Shown here: one piece after another, positions 14,166 through 20,632 of the stretch
Layout: the number at the start of each line of letters is the position of its first letter
How positions within the stretch are numbered: position 1 is the first letter of the stretch
Virus record (IMG/VR): IMGVR_UViG_3300046616_000421
Span: 1 to 23,012 of that record
Length of the DNA stretch: 23,012 nt
Reading direction: 5' to 3' (one strand)
DNA from: a virus
Notes under the pieces: generated by a model
The model's database searches: none
What the model was told of the DNA's origin: nothing
The model's input: only the letters and a program-made list of their open reading frames with translations
Made by a program: the position numbers and the translations under genes

Positions 14166-15056
14166 TTACCGCCTCCACACGTTGACTTTCTCCGTCGACA
14201 GCAGCGGCGCCCCCTCCGGGCCCTTCACGTAGGACGGGATCCACTGCCTGGAGTTCCGCAACTCGTCGCTGTACCGGTCCGACGTATAAGTCCGCCAGTG
14301 CCCCGACACGACCCAGCGATTCCGATACCGCCGCCCTTCGGAACCCGCATCAGAATTCCGATCTGCAGGCCGGTACTGGCGGCGCAGATCAACCAACGTC
14401 ACCCCGCCATCCGGCATTGCCGCACGCCGCAACGCTCGTGCCTCAGCCCGCCCCGGCTCCCGTGCCGCCCGCTCCACGAGCTGCGGCTGCTGCATCAGAT
14501 GCCACGCCGCGGCAAGCGCCGCCACGATCGACCGAGACGGGCGCATCCCGTCGTAAGCGGGCAGGTCATCCAGCGGGATCGCCTCGGCGGTCACCGGTAG
14601 CCGCGCCTCGCGAACAGCGAGCAGCGGGGGCACCCGGCTGACGTCCGCGCCGGGCAGACCGGACAGGAGTTCCGGCCCGTTCAGCAGATGCCACACGATG
14701 AGCGTGGAGTCCGGTCCGGGACCCCAGGCGAGCGCCTGCACCGGGGCGTTGACGCCTGGTGCGACGTCCACCATGCCCAGCCCGCCGTCGAACACCGCGA
14801 GGCCGATCGGGGACGGCCGGTCCGCGGTCACCCACCGCGCTGCGGCGAGGCTCTCGCCGGCGTGCATGGAGAGCGCGGTCATGTCCTCGCTGATCCAGAA
14901 CAGGTCAGCGGCCTTCAGATGCGTGGCCATCGCCCCGACCAGGTTGTCGTCGCCGGGCAGCATGAACGGGCTCGGATTGCCGTCCAAGTCGAGAGCGGAG
15001 ATCCGCTGGAGCGTCTGCGCCCTCAACTTCGGCAGCGAGCGGGGGTGGAAGGTCAC
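14166..15056 (-). CDS. AcrVA2-like protein (putative anti-CRISPR family)
   Basis: A 296-residue protein from ATG 15056, overlapping the upstream stop (ATGA). The middle is an Ala/Leu-rich globular part with a helical segment (SIVAALAAAWHLMQQPQLVE). The last 55 residues carry WVVSGHWR, a variable stretch, then WIPSYVKGPEGAPL and a final VNVWRR. This HWR...WIxxYxxGP ending resembles the C-terminal domain of AcrVA2-family proteins, which spread widely on mobile elements. The Moraxella founder blocks Cas12a production. Most relatives are untested, and an actinobacterial one need not target Cas12a. The similarity is from recall of motifs, not a search. Confidence 0.65.
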   Translation of the reverse strand: MTFHPRSLPKLRAQTLQRISALDLDGNPSPFMLPGDDNLVGAMATHLKAADLFWISEDMTALSMHAGESLAAARWVTADRPSPIGLAVFDGGLGMVDVAPGVNAPVQALAWGPGPDSTLIVWHLLNGPELLSGLPGADVSRVPPLLAVREARLPVTAEAIPLDDLPAYDGMRPSRSIVAALAAAWHLMQQPQLVERAAREPGRAEARALRRAAMPDGGVTLVDLRRQYRPADRNSDAGSEGRRYRNRWVVSGHWRTYTSDRYSDELRNSRQWIPSYVKGPEGAPLLSTEKVNVWRR

Positions 15057-15619
15057 CGGCTCTCCAGATCCGTGCGGGTACCGCGGCCGGGCCGCGCCGT
15101 GAGGGCGGCGCGAACCTCACCAGCCAGGTAGATGGCCTGCGGCCGGCCAGCAGCGGACGGGACGTAGGTGAACGGCTTCAGTCCGAGCCGGGACATGGCG
15201 GCAGCTGCGGCCTTGGCGGGGTTGGCCGCCTTGGACTTGAGCTCCCACCGGCCGATCGCGTCGAGGGTGAGCGGGTCGTTGCGCTCGACGATGGGGCCGA
15301 GGTCGATGTCCTCGAACAGCGCCTTGAAGTCGAGAGAGCCGACGTCGTCGGTCGGGTAGCCGTCGAACTCGTCGTCTTCCGGGTAGGCGGGGCCGATGAA
15401 CTCGTCGCCGGACAAGGAGACGCTGGGCGGCAGGGCTGCGTCGATCGCGTCCCGGTACTCGGACTGGATCCGGGCGAGGGCGCCGCTCTCTTCGAGGAGC
15501 GTCCGCCAGTCGTCGTCGCCGCCGTTGATGTAGTCGAGGACGTCGGAGTCGGGGCTGGTGCTGTACGGGCTGACCCGGTTGCACCAGGTGCCGTAGCTGG
15601 TGGTGGTCGTGTAGCTCAT
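15053..15619 (-). CDS. Hypothetical protein, MSYTTTTSYGTW family
   Basis: A 188-residue protein from ATG 15619, with GGAGAT just upstream. The opening (MSYTTTTSYGTWCNRV) and the PPSVSLSGDEFIGP and DEFDGYPTDD motifs recall a family common on Streptomyces plasmids and integrative elements; its function is not known. It is acidic in the first two thirds. A basic C-terminus (KSKAANPAKAAAAAMSRLG, then GRPQAIYLAGEVRAAL) looks like a small helical DNA- or protein-contact region. It is coupled to the AcrVA2-like gene, so the two are likely made together. Confidence 0.78.
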   Translation of the reverse strand: MSYTTTTSYGTWCNRVSPYSTSPDSDVLDYINGGDDDWRTLLEESGALARIQSEYRDAIDAALPPSVSLSGDEFIGPAYPEDDEFDGYPTDDVGSLDFKALFEDIDLGPIVERNDPLTLDAIGRWELKSKAANPAKAAAAAMSRLGLKPFTYVPSAAGRPQAIYLAGEVRAALTARPGRGTRTDLESR

Positions 15620-15647
15620 GGGGATCTCCGTGGATTGTCGGGGTGGC

Positions 15648-16154
15648 TCAGAGGGCGGCGATGGCGGTGCGGACTCCGGCGACGATGGCGGCCCACACCT
15701 CGTCGCGGGTGGCGACGCGGGACTCGCTCCAGCCGAAGCGGCAGTGCAGCTTGCCGTCGGCGGCGTCGAACCAGATCTTGTCGATCGAGCCGAGGAGCTT
15801 GTAGGCCTGCGAGTTGGAGATGCCCCCGCCCTGGTAGGCGGCGGAGGAGATGTTCCCGGTGTTGTACTGCGTGGTCTCGATGCCGGCGAACTCGGTCCAG
15901 TTGTTGAGGTAGACGCGGTCCATGCCGTTCTTCTGCCAGCGGTTGCCGCCGATCGCGGTCATCGTCTCGATGGAGTAGATGACCTTCTTGGCGGGGCGCT
16001 TCATGGCGCCGATGGCGATGCGGGCGGCGAGGGAGGCGGTGTCGATGATCCAGCGGCCGGCCTGTTTGACGGCGGCGACGGCTCCGAGGCGGCACCAGGT
16101 GCGGACGGTGGCGACGGTGACGTGGGCTTCGGCGGCGGCGGTGCTGGTGTTCAT
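15648..16154 (-). CDS. HTH protein of a Streptomyces plasmid-type family
   Basis: A 168-residue protein from ATG 16154, with a GGGAGAGGGG ribosome binding site. The first 45 residues form a MerR/excisionase-type helix-turn-helix (AAEAHVTVATVRTWCRLGAV, then AGRWIIDTASLAARI). The remainder (SIETMTAIGGNRWQKNGMDR, SNSQAYKLLG, LHCRFGWSESRVATRDEVW) resembles a conserved hypothetical domain I recall from Streptomyces plasmids. It is the first gene of a three-gene operon and may regulate it through the palindrome in its promoter; that link is inference. Confidence 0.78.
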   Translation of the reverse strand: MNTSTAAAEAHVTVATVRTWCRLGAVAAVKQAGRWIIDTASLAARIAIGAMKRPAKKVIYSIETMTAIGGNRWQKNGMDRVYLNNWTEFAGIETTQYNTGNISSAAYQGGGISNSQAYKLLGSIDKIWFDAADGKLHCRFGWSESRVATRDEVWAAIVAGVRTAIAAL

Positions 16155-16183
16155 CGGGTTCCCCTCTCCCTTGCGATGACTCC

Positions 16184-16213
16184 ACTATGCTGTACGTACA
16201 GCGAGGTTGGCAA
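16184..16213 (-). promoter_or_regulatory. Minus-strand promoter with a palindrome in its spacer
   Basis: Read on the minus strand, TTGCCA (complement of 16208-16213) and CATAGT (complement of 16184-16189) form a -35/-10 pair with an 18-base spacer. The 12-bp perfect palindrome CTGTACGTACAG (16190-16201) fills the spacer next to the -10. This placement is typical of a repressor operator. Confidence 0.65.
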
Positions 16214-16267
16214 GGGGGGTAACCCGAAAGAGTGAAAGCGACAGCAGAAACCCCAGTTCAAACACGA

Positions 16268-16301
16268 GCGCCCCCGCAGCCACACACGGCTACGGGGGCG
16301 C
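16268..16301. terminator. Hairpin terminator between minus-strand units
   Basis: GCGCCCCCG (16268-16276) pairs perfectly with CGGGGGCGC (16293-16301), and an inner AGCC/GGCT pair extends the stem. It lies just beyond the stop of the minus-strand gene at 16312 and upstream of the next promoter, so it isolates the two units. Confidence 0.7.
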
Positions 16302-16311
16302 CCTGCTGCGC

Positions 16312-16626
16312 CTAGAACTGCCCGGTGCAGGCGAGACAGAGCTGCGCCGCACTCCACTCCGCCAGCGACGCCCGATACCGCTCCACGCCCTGGAACATCA
16401 CCACGCCGTAGATGAGACCGCCCACCGCAACCAGCAGGCCGAGCAACACCGCACCCGACACAGCGACAGCAATCCCGCCGATTGTCGCCAGCAGGGCGAT
16501 CCAGTAGTTGGCCTGCACCTCACCCGGCGGCGCGTACTTCACCCGCAACGGCGACTCCGCCGGCAGAGACTGCCAGTAGTGCGAGAGACGCTCCACGTTC
16601 GTCGACGAACACGACTTGCACTGCAT
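16312..16626 (-). CDS. Zinc-ribbon membrane protein
   Basis: A 104-residue protein from ATG 16626; ATG 16641 adds five residues and is possible, and a GGGGG lies near the chosen start. Cys3 and Cys6 (CKSC) and Cys97 and Cys100 (CLAC) form two halves of a zinc ribbon. Between them, residues about 42-80 are two hydrophobic segments (YWIALLATIGGIAVAVSGAV, then LLGLLVAVGGLIYGVVMF). It is probably a double-spanning membrane protein with both Cys pairs on the same side. The role is unknown. It stands alone between terminators. Confidence 0.65.
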   Translation of the reverse strand: MQCKSCSSTNVERLSHYWQSLPAESPLRVKYAPPGEVQANYWIALLATIGGIAVAVSGAVLLGLLVAVGGLIYGVVMFQGVERYRASLAEWSAAQLCLACTGQF

Positions 16627-16738
16627 TCCAACCCCCGGCATCCACCCAGCACCTGACGGCAGATTGGCCAGCCGGGGCAGGGTCGGCAAGCAGTACCGGC
16701 GGGTCTGTGAGCGGGGCCACAAGCGGGACGCACCGAGA

Positions 16739-16761
16739 GCCCCACCTGCATCAGATGGGGC
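16739..16761 (-). terminator. Hairpin terminator
   Basis: GCCCCA (16739-16744) pairs with TGGGGC (16756-16761), and CTG/CAG extends the stem after one mismatch. It sits 19 bases past the stop of the minus-strand gene at 16780. Confidence 0.6.
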
Positions 16762-16779
16762 CCTCGGGTGACGGTGCGG

Positions 16780-17076
16780 CTACAGCTCCGTCAGCTCGTA
16801 CATCTCCGGCAGCGGTCCGAGCGGCACGCCGATCACCCGCCCGAGCATCGCCCGCGCCACTGTGTCCCGCTCAAGGCGCGGCCGGCCCGGCGGCATCGAC
16901 AGGACCAGGGTCCCGTCCGGCAGTTGGATCAGGGCGCCGATGAATCCGGAGTCGGTGATCTGCGAGAGGTGGAGCTTGACGTCCAGCTCGAGGAGGAGGT
17001 CGTCGAGTGGTGCATCCAACAGGCGGGCGGCGGTGATTGTCCGTCGTGCTGGTAAGGCCGAGACGGTAGTCTGCAT
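16780..17076 (-). CDS. Hypothetical protein
   Basis: A 98-residue protein from ATG 17076, with AAGGGG about 8 bases upstream. Features are a Leu-rich acidic segment (DAPLDDLLLELDVKLHLSQI), a strand-turn-strand (ALIQLPDGTLVLSMPPGRP) and a final helix (RDTVARAMLGRVIGVPL). It looks like a compact globular protein of mixed fold. I do not recognise a family. It is bracketed by hairpin terminators, so it is probably transcribed alone. Confidence 0.68.
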   Translation of the reverse strand: MQTTVSALPARRTITAARLLDAPLDDLLLELDVKLHLSQITDSGFIGALIQLPDGTLVLSMPPGRPRLERDTVARAMLGRVIGVPLGPLPEMYELTEL

Positions 17077-17138
17077 AGCAGGGTCCCCTTTGACGAGACG
17101 GATCTGATGATCGGCGAGTTAGCGCTCGCTGGTTGAAT

Positions 17139-17164
17139 CGGCCCGGTGTTAGCGCACCGGGCCG
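17139..17164. terminator. 10-bp hairpin terminator
   Basis: CGGCCCGGTG (17139-17148) and CACCGGGCCG (17155-17164) are exact reverse complements around a TTAGCG loop. On the plus strand it is followed by TTCGCTGTTT. It lies between the Nudix operon and the next minus-strand gene. Confidence 0.6.
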
Positions 17165-17248
17165 TTCGCTGTTTCTGGGCTGGTCTCATTCATTCACCCG
17201 CGCGAGGTGCGCGCCAGACCCTCCATCGAGTGAGAGCCGGGCCACACG

Positions 17249-17659
17249 TCAGTGCGGCAGAACCTCGTCGAGGTAGGCCTGCACCTTGTCGTACAGCGGG
17301 TACGGCACGTAGTCGGTGATCTCCGAGTGGGCGACCCAGGCGACCGCGTCCAGCTCCTCGGCATCCGCGACCCGGGCCTCGCCCTCGATGACCGTCGCCG
17401 CCGTGTACGACATCAGCCGGCCCGTGTTCGGGTGGATGCGCTCACCTAGCAACCGGATCGCCTTCACGGTCAGCCCGGTCTCCTCGAGCGTCTCCCGCAC
17501 GGCCGCGTCCTCCGCGCCCTCGCCGGGCTCGATGGCGCCCGCGGGGAACTGCCAGCTGAGCTTCCCCTCCTTGACGGCGCGGCGCACCATGAGCACCTTG
17601 CCGTCCTGGACGATGATCGCGGCGGAGATGCCCGGCTTCTCGGTGATGGTCTCGGTCAT
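17249..17659 (-). CDS. Nudix hydrolase
   Basis: A 136-residue protein from ATG 17659, coupled to the upstream gene (ATGA at 17656-17659). Residues 41-63 are a full Nudix box: Gly41, Glu47, Arg55-Glu56, Glu59-Glu60 and Gly62. Length and strand pattern fit a MutT-type hydrolase of nucleoside-diphosphate-linked compounds. Longer upstream starts would run into the preceding gene. Its substrate cannot be told from sequence. Coupling to a second Nudix protein and position next to transfer-type genes recall the Nudix immunity factor (Pif) of pSAM2. Confidence 0.88.
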   Translation of the reverse strand: MTETITEKPGISAAIIVQDGKVLMVRRAVKEGKLSWQFPAGAIEPGEGAEDAAVRETLEETGLTVKAIRLLGERIHPNTGRLMSYTAATVIEGEARVADAEELDAVAWVAHSEITDYVPYPLYDKVQAYLDEVLPH

Positions 17660-18294
17660 ACGGTGGCCTCCAAGGCTTCCAGGATCGGCGGGTAGATGCG
17701 GTCTTCGGGGATGTAGCGGGCGAGCTCCGTTATCGGGGCCCACGCCACGGCGACGTTCTCGGAGGAATCCCCATTGATCGCCTCGCCGTGCACGAAATCG
17801 CAGAGAAAGTAATCGCAGTAAGCGCGCGTCACGGGATGCAGTCGTTCACCCAGATGCTCGCGGACCATGCAGTGCACGCCCGTCTCGTCCAGCGTCTCCC
17901 GGACCGCGACCTTCGTAGCCGACCCGCCCGGCTTCACGATGCCGGCCGGGAACTGCCAGGTCATGTCGCTGCCGTCCTGCCTGCAGACGAGGAGCACCTT
18001 GTCCTCGCGTCGCACCACGGCGATGGCCACACGCAGCGCCTGCGCCGCCGTCTGACTTTCCGGTGGGCGCGCGAGGTGAATGAACCGCCGACGCACCGCA
18101 TCACCTGCCCTCTCGTATGCCAAGTCGAGGATCTGCTGTACCTCGGTCCGGTGCACCATTTCCGGGCTGGAATGCCAGCGGGTAATGGTGCGCGCGGAAA
18201 TGCCGAGGTGTTCGGCGAATCCGTCGTTCGTCATTCGTAGCGCCTCCTGGAGGAGGCACGCTGTCCGGCCGGTCCATGTACCGACGACGTCCAC
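17656..18294 (-). CDS. HTH-Nudix fusion protein
   Basis: A 212-residue protein from GTG 18294, preceded by GGGAG. Residues about 6-60 are a helix-turn-helix domain of the WTGRTACLLQEALR type seen in Streptomyces regulators (FAEHLGISARTITRWHSSPE). Residues about 88-205 are a Nudix domain with box 118-140. Here Gly124 replaces the first Glu of the box and Asp136 replaces a catalytic-site Glu, while Arg132, Glu133, Glu137 and Gly139 remain. Catalysis may be weak, so a ligand-sensing repressor role is possible. It is coupled to the intact Nudix gene downstream. Confidence 0.85.
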   Translation of the reverse strand: MDVVGTWTGRTACLLQEALRMTNDGFAEHLGISARTITRWHSSPEMVHRTEVQQILDLAYERAGDAVRRRFIHLARPPESQTAAQALRVAIAVVRREDKVLLVCRQDGSDMTWQFPAGIVKPGGSATKVAVRETLDETGVHCMVREHLGERLHPVTRAYCDYFLCDFVHGEAINGDSSENVAVAWAPITELARYIPEDRIYPPILEALEATV

Positions 18295-18366
18295 AATGGG
18301 GCTCCCGTGCTCGCTGCGCTCGGGTCTGGCTTGGCGGTGACGGGGTCGTGTCGCCGCGGTGTCTAC

Positions 18367-18699
18367 CTACTGCTGATCTGGCGTTCCGGTGTCGTGCGAG
18401 TGTCCTTCTGTCGTGCCCGCGCGAGGCGTTGACTCGGCGTCATGACGAAGTGGCCCCCGCCCTTTGGCGATCTGCTCGGCGCGAGAGCCGGATACGCCCA
18501 GCAGTTCTCCGACCTCGCGCCAGGGTCGGTCCTTCTTGAGCTCGTTGACGACGGCCCGTTCCAGTGCCTTGCCGCTGCGGTCGCCATCTGCCAGGGCTTG
18601 CCGGAAGTCCCGGACCGCGTGGAAGCGCTCGACGAGGTCGGTGATCTCTGCGAGCCGACCCGTCTCGGACTCGATGGCGGAGGTGAGCGCTTCTGTCAT
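18367..18699 (-). CDS. Sigma region 4-like HTH protein
   Basis: A 110-residue protein from ATG 18699. A helical N-terminal half (ESETGRLAEITDLVERFHAV) is followed by a helix-turn-helix (KKDRPWREVGELLGVSGSRAEQIAKG) like sigma-70 region 4. The C-terminus is disordered. An upstream in-frame start at 18729 would overlap the -35 box; TACGCT ends 6 bases before the chosen ATG, which suggests a leaderless transcript starting at that ATG. It lies first in the minus-strand operon with the two Nudix genes and is divergent from the transfer-type block, so a regulatory role is plausible. Confidence 0.75.
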   Translation of the reverse strand: MTEALTSAIESETGRLAEITDLVERFHAVRDFRQALADGDRSGKALERAVVNELKKDRPWREVGELLGVSGSRAEQIAKGRGPLRHDAESTPRAGTTEGHSHDTGTPDQQ

Positions 18700-18705
18700 G
18701 GACGT

Positions 18706-18734
18706 AGCGTATGGGCCAATTGCCGCCACTTCAA
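18706..18734 (-). promoter_or_regulatory. Minus-strand promoter, probably leaderless
   Basis: On the minus strand, TTGAAG (complement of 18729-18734) and TACGCT (complement of 18706-18711) are separated by 17 bases. The ATG of the HTH gene begins 6 bases after the -10, so transcription would start at or next to the start codon. Confidence 0.6.
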
Positions 18735-18742
18735 GACGCCCC

Positions 18743-18772
18743 TTGACAGTGAGGTGTGGCTCGCTACAGGAT
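18743..18772 (+). promoter_or_regulatory. Plus-strand promoter for the right-hand block
   Basis: TTGACA (18743-18748) is a perfect -35. CAGGAT (18767-18772) is a fair actinobacterial -10 with an 18-base spacer. It diverges from the promoter at 18706-18734 and would drive the genes from 18933 rightward. Confidence 0.55.
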
Positions 18773-18863
18773 GTACCTCAACGGCTACAAGGACCCCCTT
18801 GAAGTCGCCGGCCGTCCACTCCTACCGGACCCAGTCCGCGGACGGCACCCCACAAATGAAGAC

Positions 18864-18901
18864 GGGCCGGACACCGCGACTCCTACATCGCAGGCCGGCC
18901 C
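18864..18901 (+). promoter_or_regulatory. Leader hairpin
   Basis: GGGCCGG (18864-18870) pairs with CCGGCCC (18895-18901) in the roughly 150-base leader between the promoter at 18743 and the gene at 18933. It may be an attenuator or mRNA stability element for the right-hand operon. There is no T-run after it. Confidence 0.4.
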
Positions 18902-18932
18902 TCACCACGAGGAATCTCTGAAGGGTCCCCTC

Positions 18933-19277
18933 ATGGCTACACAAGAGCTTACCGGTGCGCCCGTGCGCCCCGACCGCACCACCCCCACCGCCCGCCACCA
19001 CTACGCCCAGATGCGCCTCGCTGAGACCGTCGCGCGGTCCGTGTCGGTGCAGCTGTCCGTCCGTGGCTTCGTCGGCGGGTTCGCCGGTGAGATCTCGGAC
19101 GGCGAGATCGCCGAGATGAAGGCCCAGCGGGACAGCTACTGCCGTCTGGCCGTCGCGCACCGGAACGCCGGCCGGCGCCGGGAGCGCGCCGAGATGTTCT
19201 GGGCGTCCCGCCCGGGCACGATCCTCCGCATCACCGCCCGCGGCCTCCGCGCCGTGCGATCGGCGGTGACGGCATGA
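18933..19277 (+). CDS. Hypothetical basic protein, first gene of the right block
   Basis: A 114-residue protein from ATG 18933, with AAGGG about 8 bases upstream. In-frame starts at 18756 or 18771 would use promoter or leader sequence and were rejected. The protein is basic and helical (ARHHYAQMRLAETVARSVSV, DGEIAEMKAQRDSYCRLAVA, then an Arg-rich helix), consistent with nucleic-acid binding. The stop overlaps the next ATG at 19274. I do not recognise a family. Confidence 0.68.
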   Translation: MATQELTGAPVRPDRTTPTARHHYAQMRLAETVARSVSVQLSVRGFVGGFAGEISDGEIAEMKAQRDSYCRLAVAHRNAGRRRERAEMFWASRPGTILRITARGLRAVRSAVTA

Positions 19278-19459
19278 GCACCGCAACCCCCACTACCCCG
19301 CTGGAGGCGGCTTCCCGCTACCAGTCGGCCGCCGTCCACTACCAGGAGCTCGCCGCGAACGGCGACTACGAGGGCTGCGAGTACGTTCGCGACGAGATGA
19401 CGATGTGCCGCTGCCAGCTCCAGGCCGCCGGCCGCCTCGACCTGATCGAGGCCGCGTGA
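19274..19459 (+). CDS. Small hypothetical protein
   Basis: A 61-residue protein coupled to the genes on both sides (ATGA at 19274-19277, TGATG at 19457-19461). It is acidic and helical, with Tyr-rich segments (ASRYQSAAVHYQELAANGDY) and two Cys (CRC). It looks like a small helical-hairpin protein. The function is unknown; similar tiny genes commonly precede spread genes on Streptomyces elements. Confidence 0.6.
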   Translation: MSTATPTTPLEAASRYQSAAVHYQELAANGDYEGCEYVRDEMTMCRCQLQAAGRLDLIEAA

Positions 19460-19626
19460 TGGCCCGCGAGATCCTCGCCGCCACCCAGGCCGGCCACCCG
19501 CGCGGTTCCTGGCCGGCGGAGGAGCAGGCGCAGCAGTTCCGCGACAACGGCATCCCGGCGACCGTCCTGCAGGACCTGCGCACCGACCGGTTCCTCGTCG
19601 TCACGGACGAAGGCGGCCAGCGATGA
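19459..19626 (+). CDS. Small hypothetical protein
   Basis: A 55-residue protein from ATG 19459. It has a short N-terminal helix, a Gln-rich middle (EEQAQQFRDNG) and a strand-like end (LRTDRFLVVTDEGG). An earlier in-frame start at 19405 lies inside the preceding gene. The stop overlaps the next ATG. I do not recognise a family. Confidence 0.55.
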   Translation: MAREILAATQAGHPRGSWPAEEQAQQFRDNGIPATVLQDLRTDRFLVVTDEGGQR

Positions 19627-19700
19627 CCGACGCCGAGTACGCGGAGCTGCTCCGCAAGCTGCGCGAGCAGAACCACCAGTCCGAGACCCGGCCGAAGTAG
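19623..19700 (+). CDS. 25-residue micro-protein
   Basis: A short frame coupled to the preceding gene (ATGA). The product is a single charged helix (TDAEYAELLRKLREQNHQ). Coupling and codon use support translation. Its size prevents any functional call. Confidence 0.4.
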   Translation: MTDAEYAELLRKLREQNHQSETRPK

Positions 19701-19716
19701 CCGGGCCCCTAGACCG

Positions 19717-19751
19717 CCGTCGGTGGGTTGACCCCCCGTCCCCACCGACGG
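19717..19751 (+). promoter_or_regulatory. 11-bp intergenic hairpin
   Basis: CCGTCGGTGGG (19717-19727) and CCCACCGACGG (19741-19751) are exact reverse complements around a 13-base loop. It fills the gap before the gene at 19799 and has no T-tail. It belongs to the same series as the other gap hairpins. Confidence 0.6.
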
Positions 19752-19798
19752 TGCCCCACCCCCGCACTACTCCCATTACCCGGAAGGGCTGATTCGTC

Positions 19799-19960
19799 AT
19801 GGACAAGAACACTGCGGTCCAGTCCGCCGCGGACGCCGTGCAGGCACACATCGATGCGCCGGACAGCGTCACGTTCCACAACATGCAGCGGGCGGTGCAG
19901 GACGCGCAAAACCTCGGCGCGAGCCTCACCGACATCCGCGACGCCCGCCCCACCGCCTGA
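19799..19960 (+). CDS. Small hypothetical protein
   Basis: A 53-residue protein from ATG 19799, with GGAAGGG at 19782-19788. It is helical (TAVQSAADAVQAHIDAP, TFHNMQRAVQDAQNLG) and slightly acidic. Its leader resembles that of the next gene at 20012: both have a GAAGG- or AAAGG-type site and end TGATTCGTC or TGATCCGTC before ATG. The leader may have been duplicated. The function is unknown. Confidence 0.6.
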   Translation: MDKNTAVQSAADAVQAHIDAPDSVTFHNMQRAVQDAQNLGASLTDIRDARPTA

Positions 19961-20011
19961 CCCCGCACCACCCCACGCACCCCCATGACCCGAAAGGTCC
20001 CGTGATCCGTC

Positions 20012-20242
20012 ATGTCTCCGTTCCTGTTCTCCGCCGACTTTGCCGCCACCGAGATCGGCCGTCGGGCCCGCGCCAACACGACCGTGGCCGAGGCGACCGT
20101 CCTGTCGATCACCGACCTGTTCGGCGAGTACGCCAAGGCCCGCGGCTCCGGTGATCTGGCCCGCATGCGGCAGATCCGGCAGGACGCCGACGCGGACCTG
20201 CTCGCCGAGTTCGACGGCTTCGACTACCCGGCCGCCGCCTGA
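20012..20242 (+). CDS. Small hypothetical protein
   Basis: A 76-residue protein from ATG 20012, with GAAAGG at 19992-19997. It is helical (TEIGRRARANTTVAEATVLS, DLFGEYAKARGSGDLARMRQ) with an acidic tail (DADADLLAEFDGFDY). It is coupled to the next gene by TGATG. It lies in the run of small genes that leads to the SpdB-like gene. I do not recognise a family. Confidence 0.62.
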   Translation: MSPFLFSADFAATEIGRRARANTTVAEATVLSITDLFGEYAKARGSGDLARMRQIRQDADADLLAEFDGFDYPAAA

Positions 20243-20490
20243 TGGGCCGCCGGTTCCGCGACATGGAGACGCCGGAGCAGCGGTTCGTCCGCGAGGCTTC
20301 CCAGCGTCCGCATCGCCCGGCGGTGGAGGCAGACCAGCTCTCGAACCGGGAGTGGCGGTCGATGGACGGCTACGAGCAGGCCGCGTACTTGGCTCGCCAG
20401 TCCGGCAACGAGTCGGAAGCTCGCAAGCACGAGACGGCACGCGCCGAACGGATCGCACCCGCACCGAAGAAGCGCGGCTGGTTCCGGTAA
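20242..20490 (+). CDS. Small basic hypothetical protein
   Basis: An 82-residue protein from ATG 20242, overlapping the previous stop. It is Arg/Glu-rich and helical throughout (RFVREASQRPHRPAVEADQL, DGYEQAAYLARQSGNESEAR) with a basic end (KKRGWFR). The Trp/Phe/Arg ending may contact a membrane or partner. The function is unknown. Confidence 0.62.
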   Translation: MGRRFRDMETPEQRFVREASQRPHRPAVEADQLSNREWRSMDGYEQAAYLARQSGNESEARKHETARAERIAPAPKKRGWFR

Positions 20491-20500
20491 CCCCCTGATC

Positions 20501-20545
20501 GCCGTGGCGGTGGGATTCGTTCCCCCGCGGCCTCGCCGCCACGGC
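20501..20545 (+). promoter_or_regulatory. 10-bp intergenic hairpin
   Basis: GCCGTGGCGG (20501-20510) pairs perfectly with CCGCCACGGC (20536-20545). It lies 11 bases after the stop at 20490, in the 142-base gap before the gene at 20633. It may be a partial terminator or processing element. Confidence 0.6.
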
Positions 20546-20632
20546 CCAGCCCCGGTCCGGTCACCACGGACGTAGCCGCGAAGGCAACCCGGGGCACGCA
20601 CCACCACCCGTCCACCGCATCGAAGGAGACCC

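Noticed and set aside
18756-18932. Upstream extension of the gene at 18933
   Set aside because: It would begin inside the -35/-10 region and translate the leader hairpin; the ATG at 18933 has its own ribosome binding site.
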